Assembly (NCBI GenBank): GCA_023213395.1
Contig: CM041465.1
Coordinates: 228,787,741-228,851,740, forward strand
From: Cycas panzhihuaensis
Taxonomy: Eukaryota > Cycadophyta
DNA: 64,000 bases
Direction of reading: 5' to 3'
Shown: positions 45,979 through 56,415 of the stretch, piece by piece
How positions within the stretch are numbered: position 1 is the first letter of the stretch
Layout of the letters: each line of letters opens with the position of its first letter
Program-made: the position numbers and the translations under genes
The notes under the pieces: model-generated
What the model saw: only the letters and a program-made list of their open reading frames with translations
Told to the model about the DNA's origin: nothing
Databases searched by the model: none

Positions 45979-46267
45979 TGAAGAAACATGAAACATGCAT
46001 GTATTTTGAACTATAGGATCTTGATCATACACAATAAGTAAATGATAAAGAGCATAGGTACATAGAATATAGTATATATGTGGGAAACCCTTTTCGAAAA
46101 AAACTCACCACAAAGATCAATAGATCACATTGATGATTCTTGGATGATTTTACAATGGACTTTGGGGTTATTTATAATCCCCTAAATGGTATGTCCACCC
46201 CACTGGTTGCGACCCTTTGAAATATTCACACCTTTTATTTTAACATTAACTAATCCACATTTTAACA
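45979..46267 (-). repeat. 5' LTR of element F
   Basis: It lies next to the primer site. In element orientation it would start TGTTAAAA and end CATGTTTCTTCA. TATAAATA occurs on the - strand at about 46170. The outer end is uncertain: 46245 is an alternative. No 3' copy was found. Confidence 0.5.
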
Positions 46268-46339
46268 ATAGCAGATTACTCAAACATTATAGGTACTAAA
46301 AGACAATCTCAATCTTGTGAGGAACCAAATGAAACAATA

Positions 46340-46800
46340 AGTTGAGTTGCATAGGATGAAAAGATTGTTTGTTGAAGGTGACTGGGTATTTTTATGACTC
46401 CAACCTTACAAACAATGTACTCTTAAATTGAAAGGTAGGCATAAATTACAACCTTATTTTTATGGACCTTATCAAATTTTGGAGAAGATAGGAGAAGTGG
46501 TCGACCCGTTGGATCTACCACCCAACAACAAAATACATAATGTATTCCATGTATCATGTCTCAAATTGGATTTGGGACAGACTTCAATAGCATAAATAGA
46601 TCTCTCTATCGTGGATGATGAAGGAAAATTGACTATGGAACTGGAAGTCATCTTGCAAGTCCAAACAAGACATCTTTATTCTGGGGAAGTTCATGAATAT
46701 TTAATCAAGTGGAAGGACCTTGATGTTGAAAATGCTTTATGGGAGTTAGAAGATTCATTCCACTAGCATTCTCACATCCCATCGCTTTGAGAGCAAAGCA
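46340..46800 (+). pseudogene. pol: Gypsy integrase tail with chromodomain (element J)
   Basis: Translating in one frame gives EGDWVFL-LQPYKQCTLK, FYGPYQILEKIGEVV, LPPNNKIHNVFHVSCLK and then a chromodomain (VHEYLIKWKDLDVENALWEL). This is the C-terminus of chromovirus-type Ty3/gypsy integrase. Chromodomains direct integration to marked chromatin. Two or three stops interrupt it. Only this tail is present; RT and the catalytic integrase core are missing upstream, where element F ends. Confidence 0.8.
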
Positions 46801-47090
46801 TCTTCTTAAGGGTAGGGACTTGTACCTTTTCTCTACAATGTTAGCCAACTTCCTTCTTTTCTTAAAGCTGGCTTCTCACATTTTATATTACACCTATTTA
46901 TAGGGTTGTTGGTCCCCATTTATAGTCATCATTGGAAAGGTACTTGACTTTGGTAGAAAGGATTCCTGTCTGTGTTCCTATTGGAATAGTTCTAGGAGGA
47001 CACCTTGCCTCGAAGAGGGAACCATTTTGTACTTATCATGAGTTATTAATTCTAGTAATTATTATTGCTTAGCAAATATTTCTTTGTTTG
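46801..47090 (+). repeat. Probable 3' untranslated/LTR sequence of element J
   Basis: A purine tract (AAGGGTAGGGA, about 46808-46818) precedes TGTACC at 46821, a possible LTR start. The words CTATTTATAGGG and TTGCCTCGAAGAGG recur in the remnant at 19346-19767. The end is not defined. Confidence 0.4.
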
Positions 47091-47095
47091 GTGCA

Positions 47096-47418
47096 TCATG
47101 GTCTACTTGGTAGGAAGTCCTCTCCACTAACACCTCGAGGATTTGGTGAGATGGTTCATCACAAGTGGTATTAGAGCAAAGATCTGGGTTCAAATCCCTT
47201 TGGGGCAATGCCGTTAATAGGTGCGGCAGGGTGATTTGCATGAATACTGTCAATGCCAATGAATGTTGTTGTAGTTGGGGCTCTTGGGGTGTCCAAACAC
47301 TAGTGAAAGTGGGACTAGGTGATGCTAGCCCGTTCAACCTGTGGAGGAGGTCATGGTCTACTTGGTAGGGAGTCCTCTCCACTAACACCTCGAGGTTTTG
47401 GTGTGACATTTTGTCACA
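47096..47418 (+). mobile_element. TRIM-like miniature LTR element
   Basis: Two direct repeats of equal length (68 bp; 47096-47163 and 47351-47418) share TACTTGGTAGG.AGTCCTCT and CACTAACACCTCGAGG with about eight mismatches. The first is followed after two bases by TGGTATTAGAGC (47166-47177), one mismatch from the initiator-Met primer site. The second is preceded by a purine tract GTGGAGGAGG (47341-47350). This is the layout of a terminal-repeat retrotransposon in miniature, with no coding capacity. The ends are not TG at the outermost base, and no target duplication was found, so limits may shift by a few bases. Confidence 0.6.
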
Positions 47419-48560
47419 TATTCTCATAGGTTACTGTAGAGGTTCTCCTATTTCATTAGTTCTCTATGAGGTGAATTGTTTTCATAAATATGTACCTATC
47501 CTAATACAATAGATGATTGATTATTCTTCCAATTTCTTTTGTACTTTGCATTAGTGCATACTTCATTTTTCTTTATCATGATATCATAGTTTCTTTGTAA
47601 TGTTTCTAACATGATTAACATGTTCTCTCTTCATGGAATACAAATTGTTCCTTGTGTTGATGCGTAATCAAATTGAATGTGATTGTCACACATTATTACA
47701 TCATACTGCTTTATCTTGTCATTAGAAATTGAGGAGTTCCAATATTGTTTTTTATTATTGATATCATTGTTTCCTAATTGCATTTTATTTCTGTGATGGG
47801 ACATGCATGATACATTTTAGGTCAGATTGGGCTTATAATAAAGTTGAGCATATATTCCATAGTTCATAATTACTGTTATGACTCATCCTTGTGTTTATCC
47901 TTTGTAATTTCCATTATGGATTATTTTTGGAGATTTGCATAGTTTGTATTTATTTTGCACATTAATGGGTAACTATAGGTTTTGTATTTAGGTTTACATG
48001 AAGTAAACTTCTTATTTCTTTTACTTTTGATGTAATGGGGGGCATGCAGATACAAGATATATGGCAAACGAAGAATGAAAACATTGCTTATCTAAGTAAG
48101 GAAGCAAAGGAGCTAAAAAGTAAATTTAAATCTTTCCACATCACCCATGTTGAGAGGGTAAAGTTCTCTTTTTATTCTTTTTATTTGTTTGAAATTTATA
48201 TTTACAATTATGAGATTGTTATGAAACGTTGGAGAATATAGCACAGTTTTTCTTCATTTCTCTAATGTTTGTTTCCACACAAGTGTTTTTCAAAAGTTAA
48301 TTGAACATGTTCACCATCCACAAGTCTTAGCAGATGTTAGACAAATACAAAAATCCTACATATCTATAAAATGATACTCTTATGAATGTGTTGAAATCTA
48401 TTTGCTACAAAGAAAAAAGTTGTGATGTTGAATTAATTTGATTTTCATGAAGAACAAAACAATGAGTTGGGGATCTGAGATTATTCATAATAATGTTGAT
48501 GCACAAATAAGAAGCATGCGTGAAGTATAGATGACGGATTAGCCCTTGCTGTGGTGGCAA
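47419..48560. other. Unassigned AT-rich region
   Basis: No domain or repeat is recognised. The 68-codon frame at 48035-48241 has a Lys-rich start but nothing identifiable. Confidence 0.4.
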
Positions 48561-48599
48561 ACCTTTACCAAGAACTATGTACTAGTTGCCTTGTGGAGT

Positions 48600-49060
48600 G
48601 CTGCCTTCATGTTGTCACCTCATGTTTTTCATTGGCTATTGTGTTGCTTCCATTCTTCTCTATGTAGTGGTGTCTCCTTTGGATGTTGAAGATGGTAGCT
48701 TTGTCGGAATGTAACATGTTCTCCTTGGTGTGTAAATTTGATAAACTTGTCTTGTAAGTTCATAGCGAAAGCACCCAAGGTTTGGAACCATTGTGACCCT
48801 AACACCACCTAAATTCCTTCAATAGGTATAATACAGAAATTCATTTGGAGAACACACTTGTCCTTGCTTAGCTTGACCTTAATTGGTCAAATGCCTAGTT
48901 GGATGGTGGCATTAATAATTCTACTTTGGACCTTATGAAAGTATATGGCCTTCTTGCAATTACCATCTTCAACTAATTATGAGTTATGCTTGGATCAATA
49001 AGAACTGTTATTATCTCTCCTTTGATGTACCCCTTTACCTTCAAGGCTTTTGTTTACTTA
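48600..49060 (-). pseudogene. pol: Gypsy protease fragment (element K)
   Basis: The - strand reads KVKGYIKGE, then VLIDPSITHN (about 48993-49005), close to the LID.GSTHNF retropepsin site of plant chromoviruses. Past stops and frame changes it reads VLGSQWFQTLGAFAMNLQDK, the conserved segment between protease and RT. The catalytic Asp is present, but a following Gly is altered. It is too short and broken to act. It has opposite strand to the chromodomain piece J, so it is a separate insertion. Element I interrupts or abuts it at 49453. Confidence 0.6.
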
Positions 49061-49453
49061 AATGTCAAAGACATTATTTGTTCTTCTTATGATGATTTTG
49101 TTGCATCCTTTGGTTTTGGTGTTGTCTAAATTGTGCATCTTGCTTTTGGGATGTACTTACCTTTTCTTATCTACCTCTTAGTTGTTGTTGATGGTGATGT
49201 AATCTTTGATAAGGGAATTATAATGTCCTTTTCCTTTCTATCACCTTAAGCTATTGGTCCATCATTTTCTGTCTTATCCCCTTATATTTGGTTTTTATCT
49301 ATGGTCTTCATGATCTTGGACATTATTATGCTCCTCTAATTCCATTTGCTTTGTGATAACTAATACTACTACTTGTTCTTTCCTTTCTTTATTCTTCAAC
49401 TTTAATATGGAATCACTGCAATTGAATATTTGGGGTTGGAAGAATACCATTTT

Positions 49454-49924
49454 TGATGAATGTGGATCATTTTGGAACAATGGAGGACTAAACAAAGATG
49501 ATTAGCACTAACATTAAATTAGAAATGAACAAGTGCATAAGCACAATATGAAATGGAGGAGGAGGAATTGATCGTAGCTCCAACAAGATTAACTTGTATT
49601 CAACTTAGCAGCATAATAATACATCTCATTCTTATTATCCATCCATGAGAAAATGGTCTTGTATATATAGGTGAGAAAGAACTCCTTTGAGGTGCTGTAT
49701 GTTTGACAAGTGTTAAATATACATACAAGTACCTTGCATATTGGACATTTGTCCAATCATGCATGCATATATGCAAATATGCAAAAAGAGGGCAAAGGGT
49801 CCATTGACTCATAAGTTACAACATAATACACACTAGAGAAGTGTGGGTGCATACTTTACACATTAAGTGGAAAAGTACCTTTACGTAATACATAACTTAA
49901 CAATAGAACATAAAGGTTTTAACA
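49454..49924 (-). repeat. 3' LTR of element I
   Basis: 471 bp; in element orientation TGTTAAAACC...CATTCATCA. The polypurine tract CAGGGGGCGGA (read on the - strand) lies at 49925-49935. It has TATATATA on the - strand at about 49660. Confidence 0.9.
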
Positions 49925-49935
49925 TCCGCCCCCTG

Positions 49936-51450
49936 TTAATGTTAATATTGTTAAGTCTAGCTCCAAGGCCATGTCTGAAAAAATAAATTTTTTTCCTACC
50001 AAGTGATTTGGTCAAGATATTTGTTAGTTGTTGATCTATTGGCCAATAGACAAGGTTGATTTTACCGTTATGCACATGCTCTCTGATGTAGTGGTGATGG
50101 AACTTGGTATACTTGGTTCTTGCATGAAAAACTAGATTCTTAATAATCTTAAACACACTCTGATTGTCACAGTGGTGGGGTTTGATTGCTCAATTCCAAA
50201 CTCACTAATAATCCTCCTTATCCATATAGCTTTGCATCTTGCACTGATCACAATTTTGTATTCTACTTCTGTGGAGGATAGAGTAGCATTTGGTTGCTTC
50301 TTGGAACTACACGAGACAACAACTGATCCAAGGTTAAAACAATAATCCGAGATAGATCTTTGGCTATCTTGGCATCTAATCCAATCAGGAGTCTAAGAAC
50401 CCTTACAGAGTGAAGTCCTCATTATGTGTGTACTGAAGGCCATGCTACTATGTGCCTTTTAAGTATCATAGTATGCATTTAACTACATTTTAATGTCTCT
50501 AATTAGGTCGAAACATATACTGTAAACAAAATCCAATTGCATATGATAAATTTAGTCTAGTGTCAGTTAAGTAGATGAAATTACCCACTAGCTGCCTGTA
50601 AAGGTTGGAATCCATGGGCTATGATTCCTCATCAAATATTAGTTTGACACCAATCTCCATAAGTATAGGTGAAGACTTGTAGTCATCTATTTTGAAGCAC
50701 TGCAAAATGTCATAAGTGTATTTGGCTTGAGAAATGAAGATGTCGCTCGACCATTGCCTTACTTCCATGCCTAGAAAGTAGTGGAGAAATCCAAGATCTG
50801 TCATTGTAAAACTTTTCTTTAAGTTCTTTTGGAGACTTTCAATCATCTTCATATCATTTTTAGTGATAATTAAGTCATCAACATACAAAATGACAAAGGC
50901 CATGTGCTGGTTCCGAACTTTTATGTACAAGTTTGGATTTGATAAGGATTAATGAAACCTATGTCTTACAAAGTAGTCATCGATTTTTGAACACTAGGCA
51001 CATGGGGCCTACTTTAAGCCATGCATAGCCTTTTCTATGTGATAGCCCAAATGCCCTTTGTCATGTTCGTTGTAGCGAGGAGGTTGCTTTAGATATGCCT
51101 CATTTGAAAGATCGCCATTGAGAAAGGCACTCTTTACGTTTATTTGACACATAGGCCATTTGCATTGTGCAGTTAAGGCCATTGCAAGTCTGAAAGTGTT
51201 CATATTTGCTACTGGTGCAAAAGTTTCATCATAGTCAATGTGTTCTTTTTGTTTAAAACCTTCAGCCACTAGTCGTGTCTTGTGATGCTCGATTGAACCG
51301 TCAGATTATAATTTGGTTTTGAAGATCCATTTGCAACTTATTGCTTGTTTGCTTTCAAGCAGTTCAACCAAATCACAAGTTCCATTCTTTTTAATAAAAT
51401 GGATTTCATCATCCATGGCAAGTTTCTAGTTTTTATCTTCACATGCCTCG
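49936..51450 (-). pseudogene. pol: RT-RNase H of element I
   Basis: RT blocks: EGFKQKEHIDYDETFAPVANM and INVKSAFLNGDLSNEAYL (51009-51269); VILYVDDLIITKND with YVDD intact; FTMTDLGFLHYFLGMEVRQW and ISQAKYTYDIL (50619-50930). RNase H is spread over 50168-50600 in several frames. The tail (49881-50156) keeps HARTKYTKFHHHYIREHV and LTKSLGRKKI. At least six stops or frameshifts. Confidence 0.85.
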
Positions 51451-51540
51451 TTAAAAGTGGAAGGCTCATCAACAATTAGCACTTTAGTCATAAGTACATA
51501 ATTAACATTCTGCTGTCAAAGTTTGGATGAATGTTTTTCT

Positions 51541-53080
51541 TCAACAATTTATGTACCCTATATTGTCTACAAATACCATTTGGGTAGTTTCTTCATTGAT
51601 GGTCACCTCAATGCCTTGAGCCCTCAAGGGTTGTTCAATGTTTGATAGACTACTAGAATCAAGAGGAGCCGATGAAGTTAATGGAGCTGATACATACGAA
51701 GAAGAAGATATAGGTGCCGATGATGTACATGGTGTGGACAATTGTGAGGGAAGTCAGTCCTCAACAATCAATTTGCCTTTGTTAAGGGGAATATGGGTAG
51801 AAGCAATATCTAATTCCTCACTATCTTCAGCAAAGATAACATCTTTGGTTACATGTGCTTTTCTGCCAATGGGGTCATAAACTTGATATGCTTTGCTTCC
51901 TGTTGCATAACCAATAAAGATGCACTTCAAACTTTTATCATCCAGTTTTGGCCTTTGCTATTGGGGAATGTGCATGTAGGTTGTGCACCCAAAGGTGTGT
52001 AAATGGTTGACAGTTGGCTTTTTGTCAGTCTAAGCCTCCTCTGGTGCCATATCCTTGATCAGAATTGTGGAGCTTCTATTTATGACATAAGTAGCTATGT
52101 GAAGTGCTTCTGTCTAGTAAGACTATGGGAGATTTTTTTCATGCATCGTTGCCTTTACTTTATTTGCAAGAGTCTTATTCATTCTCTTTGTTACCCCATT
52201 TTGCTGTGGTGTGTATGGAGTAGTAAGTTGATATTTGATGCCATGGTAAATGCAATACTGGTTGAATTCTTTTGAAATGAATTCACCTCCATTATCAGAT
52301 CACAAGATTTTGATTTGCATATCTTACTCCTCTATAATAGGTCTAAATTCTTTAGAAAATGCTTCAACTTTATGTCTTATATAATATACCCAAACTTTGT
52401 GAGAGAAGTCATCTATGAAGGTGATGTAATAAAATACTCTACTAAGAGATTGTGTGGATATGTGTCCATGAATATCTGTGTGTACCAGTTACAATAATTG
52501 TTGAGCCCGCCATGCTTGCCTATTTTGGAAAGGTTCTCTGTGTTGTTTTCTCATAAGACATGCCTCACATAGGCACTTACCTGTTGAATTCTTAGGTAAG
52601 TTGTATACTACATTCTTCCTGAACATCAATTTAATGCTCTCTAGATTTAAATGACCTAGTCTATTATGCCATAACTTCTCCTTAGTCAATGACTAAGTGA
52701 TATAAGCATGTGATTTTCCAAGTGTTGCATCTATTTTGTAAAAGCCATTGTCTTCAAACCAATAACAATCACTTGGTTGCTTTTGTGATTAATAGTACAT
52801 TTCCCATTTTTCAATAGTATGCTTATCTGTTGCTTGTCAAGTGGGCTAATAGGTAATAGATTTTTAGGCATAGATGGAACTAGAAAGGCATCGCCATTGG
52901 GAAATTATTGAGTAGGGTCTTTTGAAGTGTTGAATGAGGCAAATTTTCCAACAGCAGATATTTGAATAGTTTCATTGTTACCAAAAGTAATAGGTTGACC
53001 CTTGCTTTCTTCAATTTCATCTAATAAATTAGCATCTCTAGTCATGTGACGGAAGGCACTTGAGTCAACAATCCATGTGT
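51541..53080 (-). pseudogene. pol: Protease-integrase of element I
   Basis: Protease reads WIVDSSAFRHMTR at about 53040-53080 (DSSA for DSGA). LVPSMPKNLLPIS follows. The integrase zinc motif is KLWHNRLGHLNLESIK...CLCEACLM (52489-52689). The core is seen in pieces (52100-52460) with stops. The Ser-rich linker to RT lies at 51541-51741. Confidence 0.75.
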
Positions 53081-54078
53081 TGTCGTTGTTGTTGTTGTCG
53101 TATGCGTGAAATAACTTCTCATCATCAAATTGATTGTTGTGGCTTTGATAGCCACCTTTGTACGCCCCTCTTTAGCTTTCAAGATGACCTCTTCAAAATA
53201 CACCTCAATTTGGTCTTTGTGGGTACTATTATTATTGTTGCCTTTGCTACTACTGCTACTATTGTTGCATGTCGTGTTCCCTGTTTCTACATTCTGGTTG
53301 AATGTGGCCAACTTTGCCACAATAATGACATATAAATTGTTTTGACTTAGAAGCATTGATGTTGAGATTCCAAAACATTTTTCTAAAGGTTTGTTTGGGA
53401 GCCATAGGCTATTAGCCTTTGTGCTTTGCATTGAATGCTCCTAATGTTGTCCCTTCATCTTGATGAGACTATATTTGCTCTTCTCGCAATAAGAGACTTT
53501 CCAACTATTTGAAAGTGATGGTATCCAAAGTGCCTCCTTGCGTGATTAAGGAAGTGAAACCATTGTACTCCCTTGGCAATGCATAGATGGTGGTAGTAAC
53601 AAGGTCTTCTTCTGATGCAAGCTTTCCCAAACTTATTAACTAATTGTTGATCTATTTTACATTAGATAAAAATAGTGTCATAGGCTTAACAAACTTAACA
53701 CACAATAACTTTGCTTTGAATTTGACTATGCGAGCATCATTTCACCTTTTATACAATGTCAATAAAGTGTCCCATGCTTCTTTAGAAGTGGAAGCAAAAG
53801 CAATATTTTGATCAACAGTGTTATGAATTACCATATGTAAAAAAACTAAGCCTATTTCATCCTTAGATTCCCATGCAACAACTAAAGCAGGATCAACAAC
53901 TATCATTGCATGTGCATTAGCAAGATCTTGGGTTAGAGCTGATTTTGGAAGTCTCCCACACATTACTCCATAATTCATTCATGATTAACAAGTTTCTTGC
54001 TTGTTTTATCTAATCCTAATAATTGTTTGGTCCATTAAGTTTAATGTGACTTGCATTAAGAATTGAGATAACAACCAT
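53081..54078 (-). pseudogene. gag: Copia gag of element I
   Basis: ATG at 54078 starts MVVISILNASHIKLNGPNNY. Codons 21 and 23 are TAG (Gln and Trp positions in relatives). The frame 53742-53978 has ALVVAWESKDEIGLVFLHM and TSKEAWDTLLTLY. The zinc knuckle CHYCGKVGHIQPEC (about 53290-53330) is intact with its His, unlike A and H. It is followed by a Gln/Asn-rich repeat tract (53060-53280). Confidence 0.8.
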
Positions 54079-55842
54079 GTTTAAGTTGAATTAAATTCTT
54101 GTAATTAAAGAATTGGTTTGGAACTCTCAAGCTTTTGCTGCTTAAGTTCCACTTACATGTGCACCAATAGCCTTGATCTATAAAGAGATCCAACAATTGA
54201 AAGAGTGCAAAGAAAGTGGAGGGTTAGACTTTTTGAGTGGTCCAACTGTAATCTGTAAGGTAGATCCAACAGTTGGTCAAAATCAATTTTTAGAAGCAAG
54301 CAGGTAGGGTTGATCTGCACGGTTATACTGTGCCTTCCTTGGAGTTCACAACTCTACTAAAATCCTTTTCGAACCTCTTTTCAATAAATTTCTGTCTTAA
54401 TTGTTGTGCACTAGCCATACAACTGGTTGGTCCCCTAGGGAATGCGCCAATCTTTATATATGAGTCAAGGTAAAAACTTTTTTTGAGCCTTTCAACTTAA
54501 AAAATTTAATTTTTTTAAAGTGAAATGATGCTAAATGGAGTTAATTGAACTGTTCAAATAACTTGAATGATTGCTTTGAACTTGAAATTGCTACCAAGCA
54601 TAATGCTTGAAAGATTAAAAATTGTTGCTTGCTTGTAGTGATTTTTAATGCTTCGTTTCTTAGTGCTTGAAGTAAAAAAAATGCAAAATACTTAAAGCAA
54701 ATTTATGCAAAAATAAGCACATCAAGACACGTTAGGACATTAAAATGGTTCTAACACACCCCTAAAAATTAATTTTTATTAGTGTTGTTTGCCTTTTGAG
54801 CCCAATTTGATGCCAAATGATGAAGTGTGTCACCTCGCAGGAAGCTTTAAATAAGTTACAAATGTTATTTTTTAATTTAGAATGATAAACTACTTAAAAT
54901 CAATATTTTGATCAATAACAACACTTGCAAATTTTTTTAAAGTGTTAAAATGATCAAAAAATACAATGGAAGAGTGATTTTATCCCTTGAAAACATTAAA
55001 TAGTAATAAAAAACTTGAAAACAAACTTTAGGAAAAGGGCGCTTTATGTAATTTAGAATATTCCAAATTATATAACCAAAAGTTAGATTTCATGAAGTTA
55101 ACAATGAGAATTTTAAAAAATCTTTGATAGTGGTGGTGCAAGCAACCCAAAGCACATAGATTTGTTCAAAATGCTAAAAATATGGATTGAATTCACTGTT
55201 GGAGGGAGCAAATTAGAATGTGTTTCCCATACAATGATTTTTGATGTTCGTTTGGAGCATTTTGATGGAGGATTCATTTTTTATGAGTCGTAAAATGATT
55301 TGAGGGTTGCACAGCCTACCCAAGTAGAATGGACAATTGCCACTTGCACCGGGGATCTTTGGAACTACTACAGGTCTGAAAACTACTTATTGATAATGCA
55401 AGATTTCTTCCATAGTGATTTGTAAGCTTGGGATGCTCCCAAATGAAGAAATCAGTGTCAAAATGAGTGATTTTCACTAAAAAATGTGTCCAACAGTGGA
55501 AATGAGTGTCCAACGTGTGATCTGAGTGCCCTACTAACTTCAATGTGTGCCCAACAATAGTTATAGTAGCAGATTAGGTGCCTAACTAAGTGCATATGGT
55601 GTGCAGGTTTGTTTTTTCTCCAAAAGAGAGCAAATAGGCAGAATTCACAACATGCAATTCATGCAACACACAAATTAGGTTTGCACAATAGGAAACAATA
55701 AAAAAAAAAATTTCTCTTTTTTCTTCCAATAAATTAGAAATCTCAAAAAAAAAAAAATTAAAATTATATTTTTTTCAATATTAAACTTGAAAAAATATCT
55801 AAAATTTGAGATTTTAATAAGTTGGAAAAGGAGCCCAACAAC
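54079..55842 (-). other. Leader of element I, gag-proximal part
   Basis: Non-coding leader homologous in layout to those of A and H. It includes a CCTGCGAGGTG motif (54829-54845, - strand) that also occurs in the leader of H. Ends at the CTTTG target of insertion H. Confidence 0.65.
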
Positions 55843-55847
55843 CTTTG

Positions 55848-56401
55848 TGTTAAACCTTATGTTTACATGTTAAGATTATGTACTTTATTTCTCATGTAAT
55901 ATTTGTACTTTTGTACTTTAGGGGTGACTTATCACTTAAGTGATAAAGTGCACACCCACATTCTTTCTAGTGACACAACATTGTCACTAAAGGGTCAAAT
56001 GGACCCCCATGCACTTTTGCTCACTTGAGAGCGCTAAAAGGACACATGTCCTACATGCAAGGCATGTACCTTGGATGTTTGACACTTGTCAAACATCTAA
56101 TGCCTTAGGTCTCTCCTTTCACTCTATATAATGAGACCTCTCCTCATTGTTTTCGTATAGAGTTGGAGTTGTATTGTTATGTTGCCAATTTGCTAATCAA
56201 ACTGTTATTCATTTGGAGGTTGGACCAATTCCAACCCCTCACATTTGGTATCATTTTCTTGCTCCTTCTTTTTCATGCTTTGTCTTGCTTATGCTTCATC
56301 TTAAGAGTATCATACTTATTTAGCATTTGTTGCTTTCTAGAACTAGAGTGAACCTAGCTTCTAGATCTTGGGATAGTAAGGCCATTAGGCCCTTTTTCAC
56401 A
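55848..56401 (+). repeat. 5' LTR of element H
   Basis: TGTTAAACC...TTTTTCACA. U3 holds four inverted repeats (55929-55946, 55968-55989, 56040-56051, 56071-56100) upstream of the TATA box at 56125-56131. Confidence 0.97.
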
Positions 56402-56403
56402 TT

Positions 56404-56415
56404 TGGTATCAGAGC
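56404..56415 (+). promoter_or_regulatory. Primer-binding site of element H
   Basis: TGGTATCAGAGC, two bases after the LTR, complementary to initiator-Met tRNA. Confidence 0.92.

Larger units (their letters stand above)
31086..46267 (-). mobile_element. Ty1/copia retrotransposon F, split by F2 and G
   Basis: On the - strand: 5' LTR (about 45979-46267), primer site, leader, gag (44648 downward), zinc knuckle and protease start (to 43573), then the F2 insertion. It continues with the protease end, integrase (33458-32480) and RT (32239-31086). Joining across F2 at the 5-bp target rebuilds the conserved NLLS segment of the copia protease/integrase junction. RT stops being recognisable near 31170, and no matching 3' LTR was found, so the downstream end is lost. 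Confidence 0.7.

Noticed and set aside
47165-47368. 67-codon frame inside the TRIM-like element
   Set aside because: It starts at the primer site and covers the non-coding interior; no domain and broken by the terminal repeat.
47041-47420. Plain tandem duplication as explanation of the 68-bp repeats
   Set aside because: The copies are 187 bp apart with primer site and purine tract placed as in LTR elements, so a miniature LTR element fits better, though not proven.
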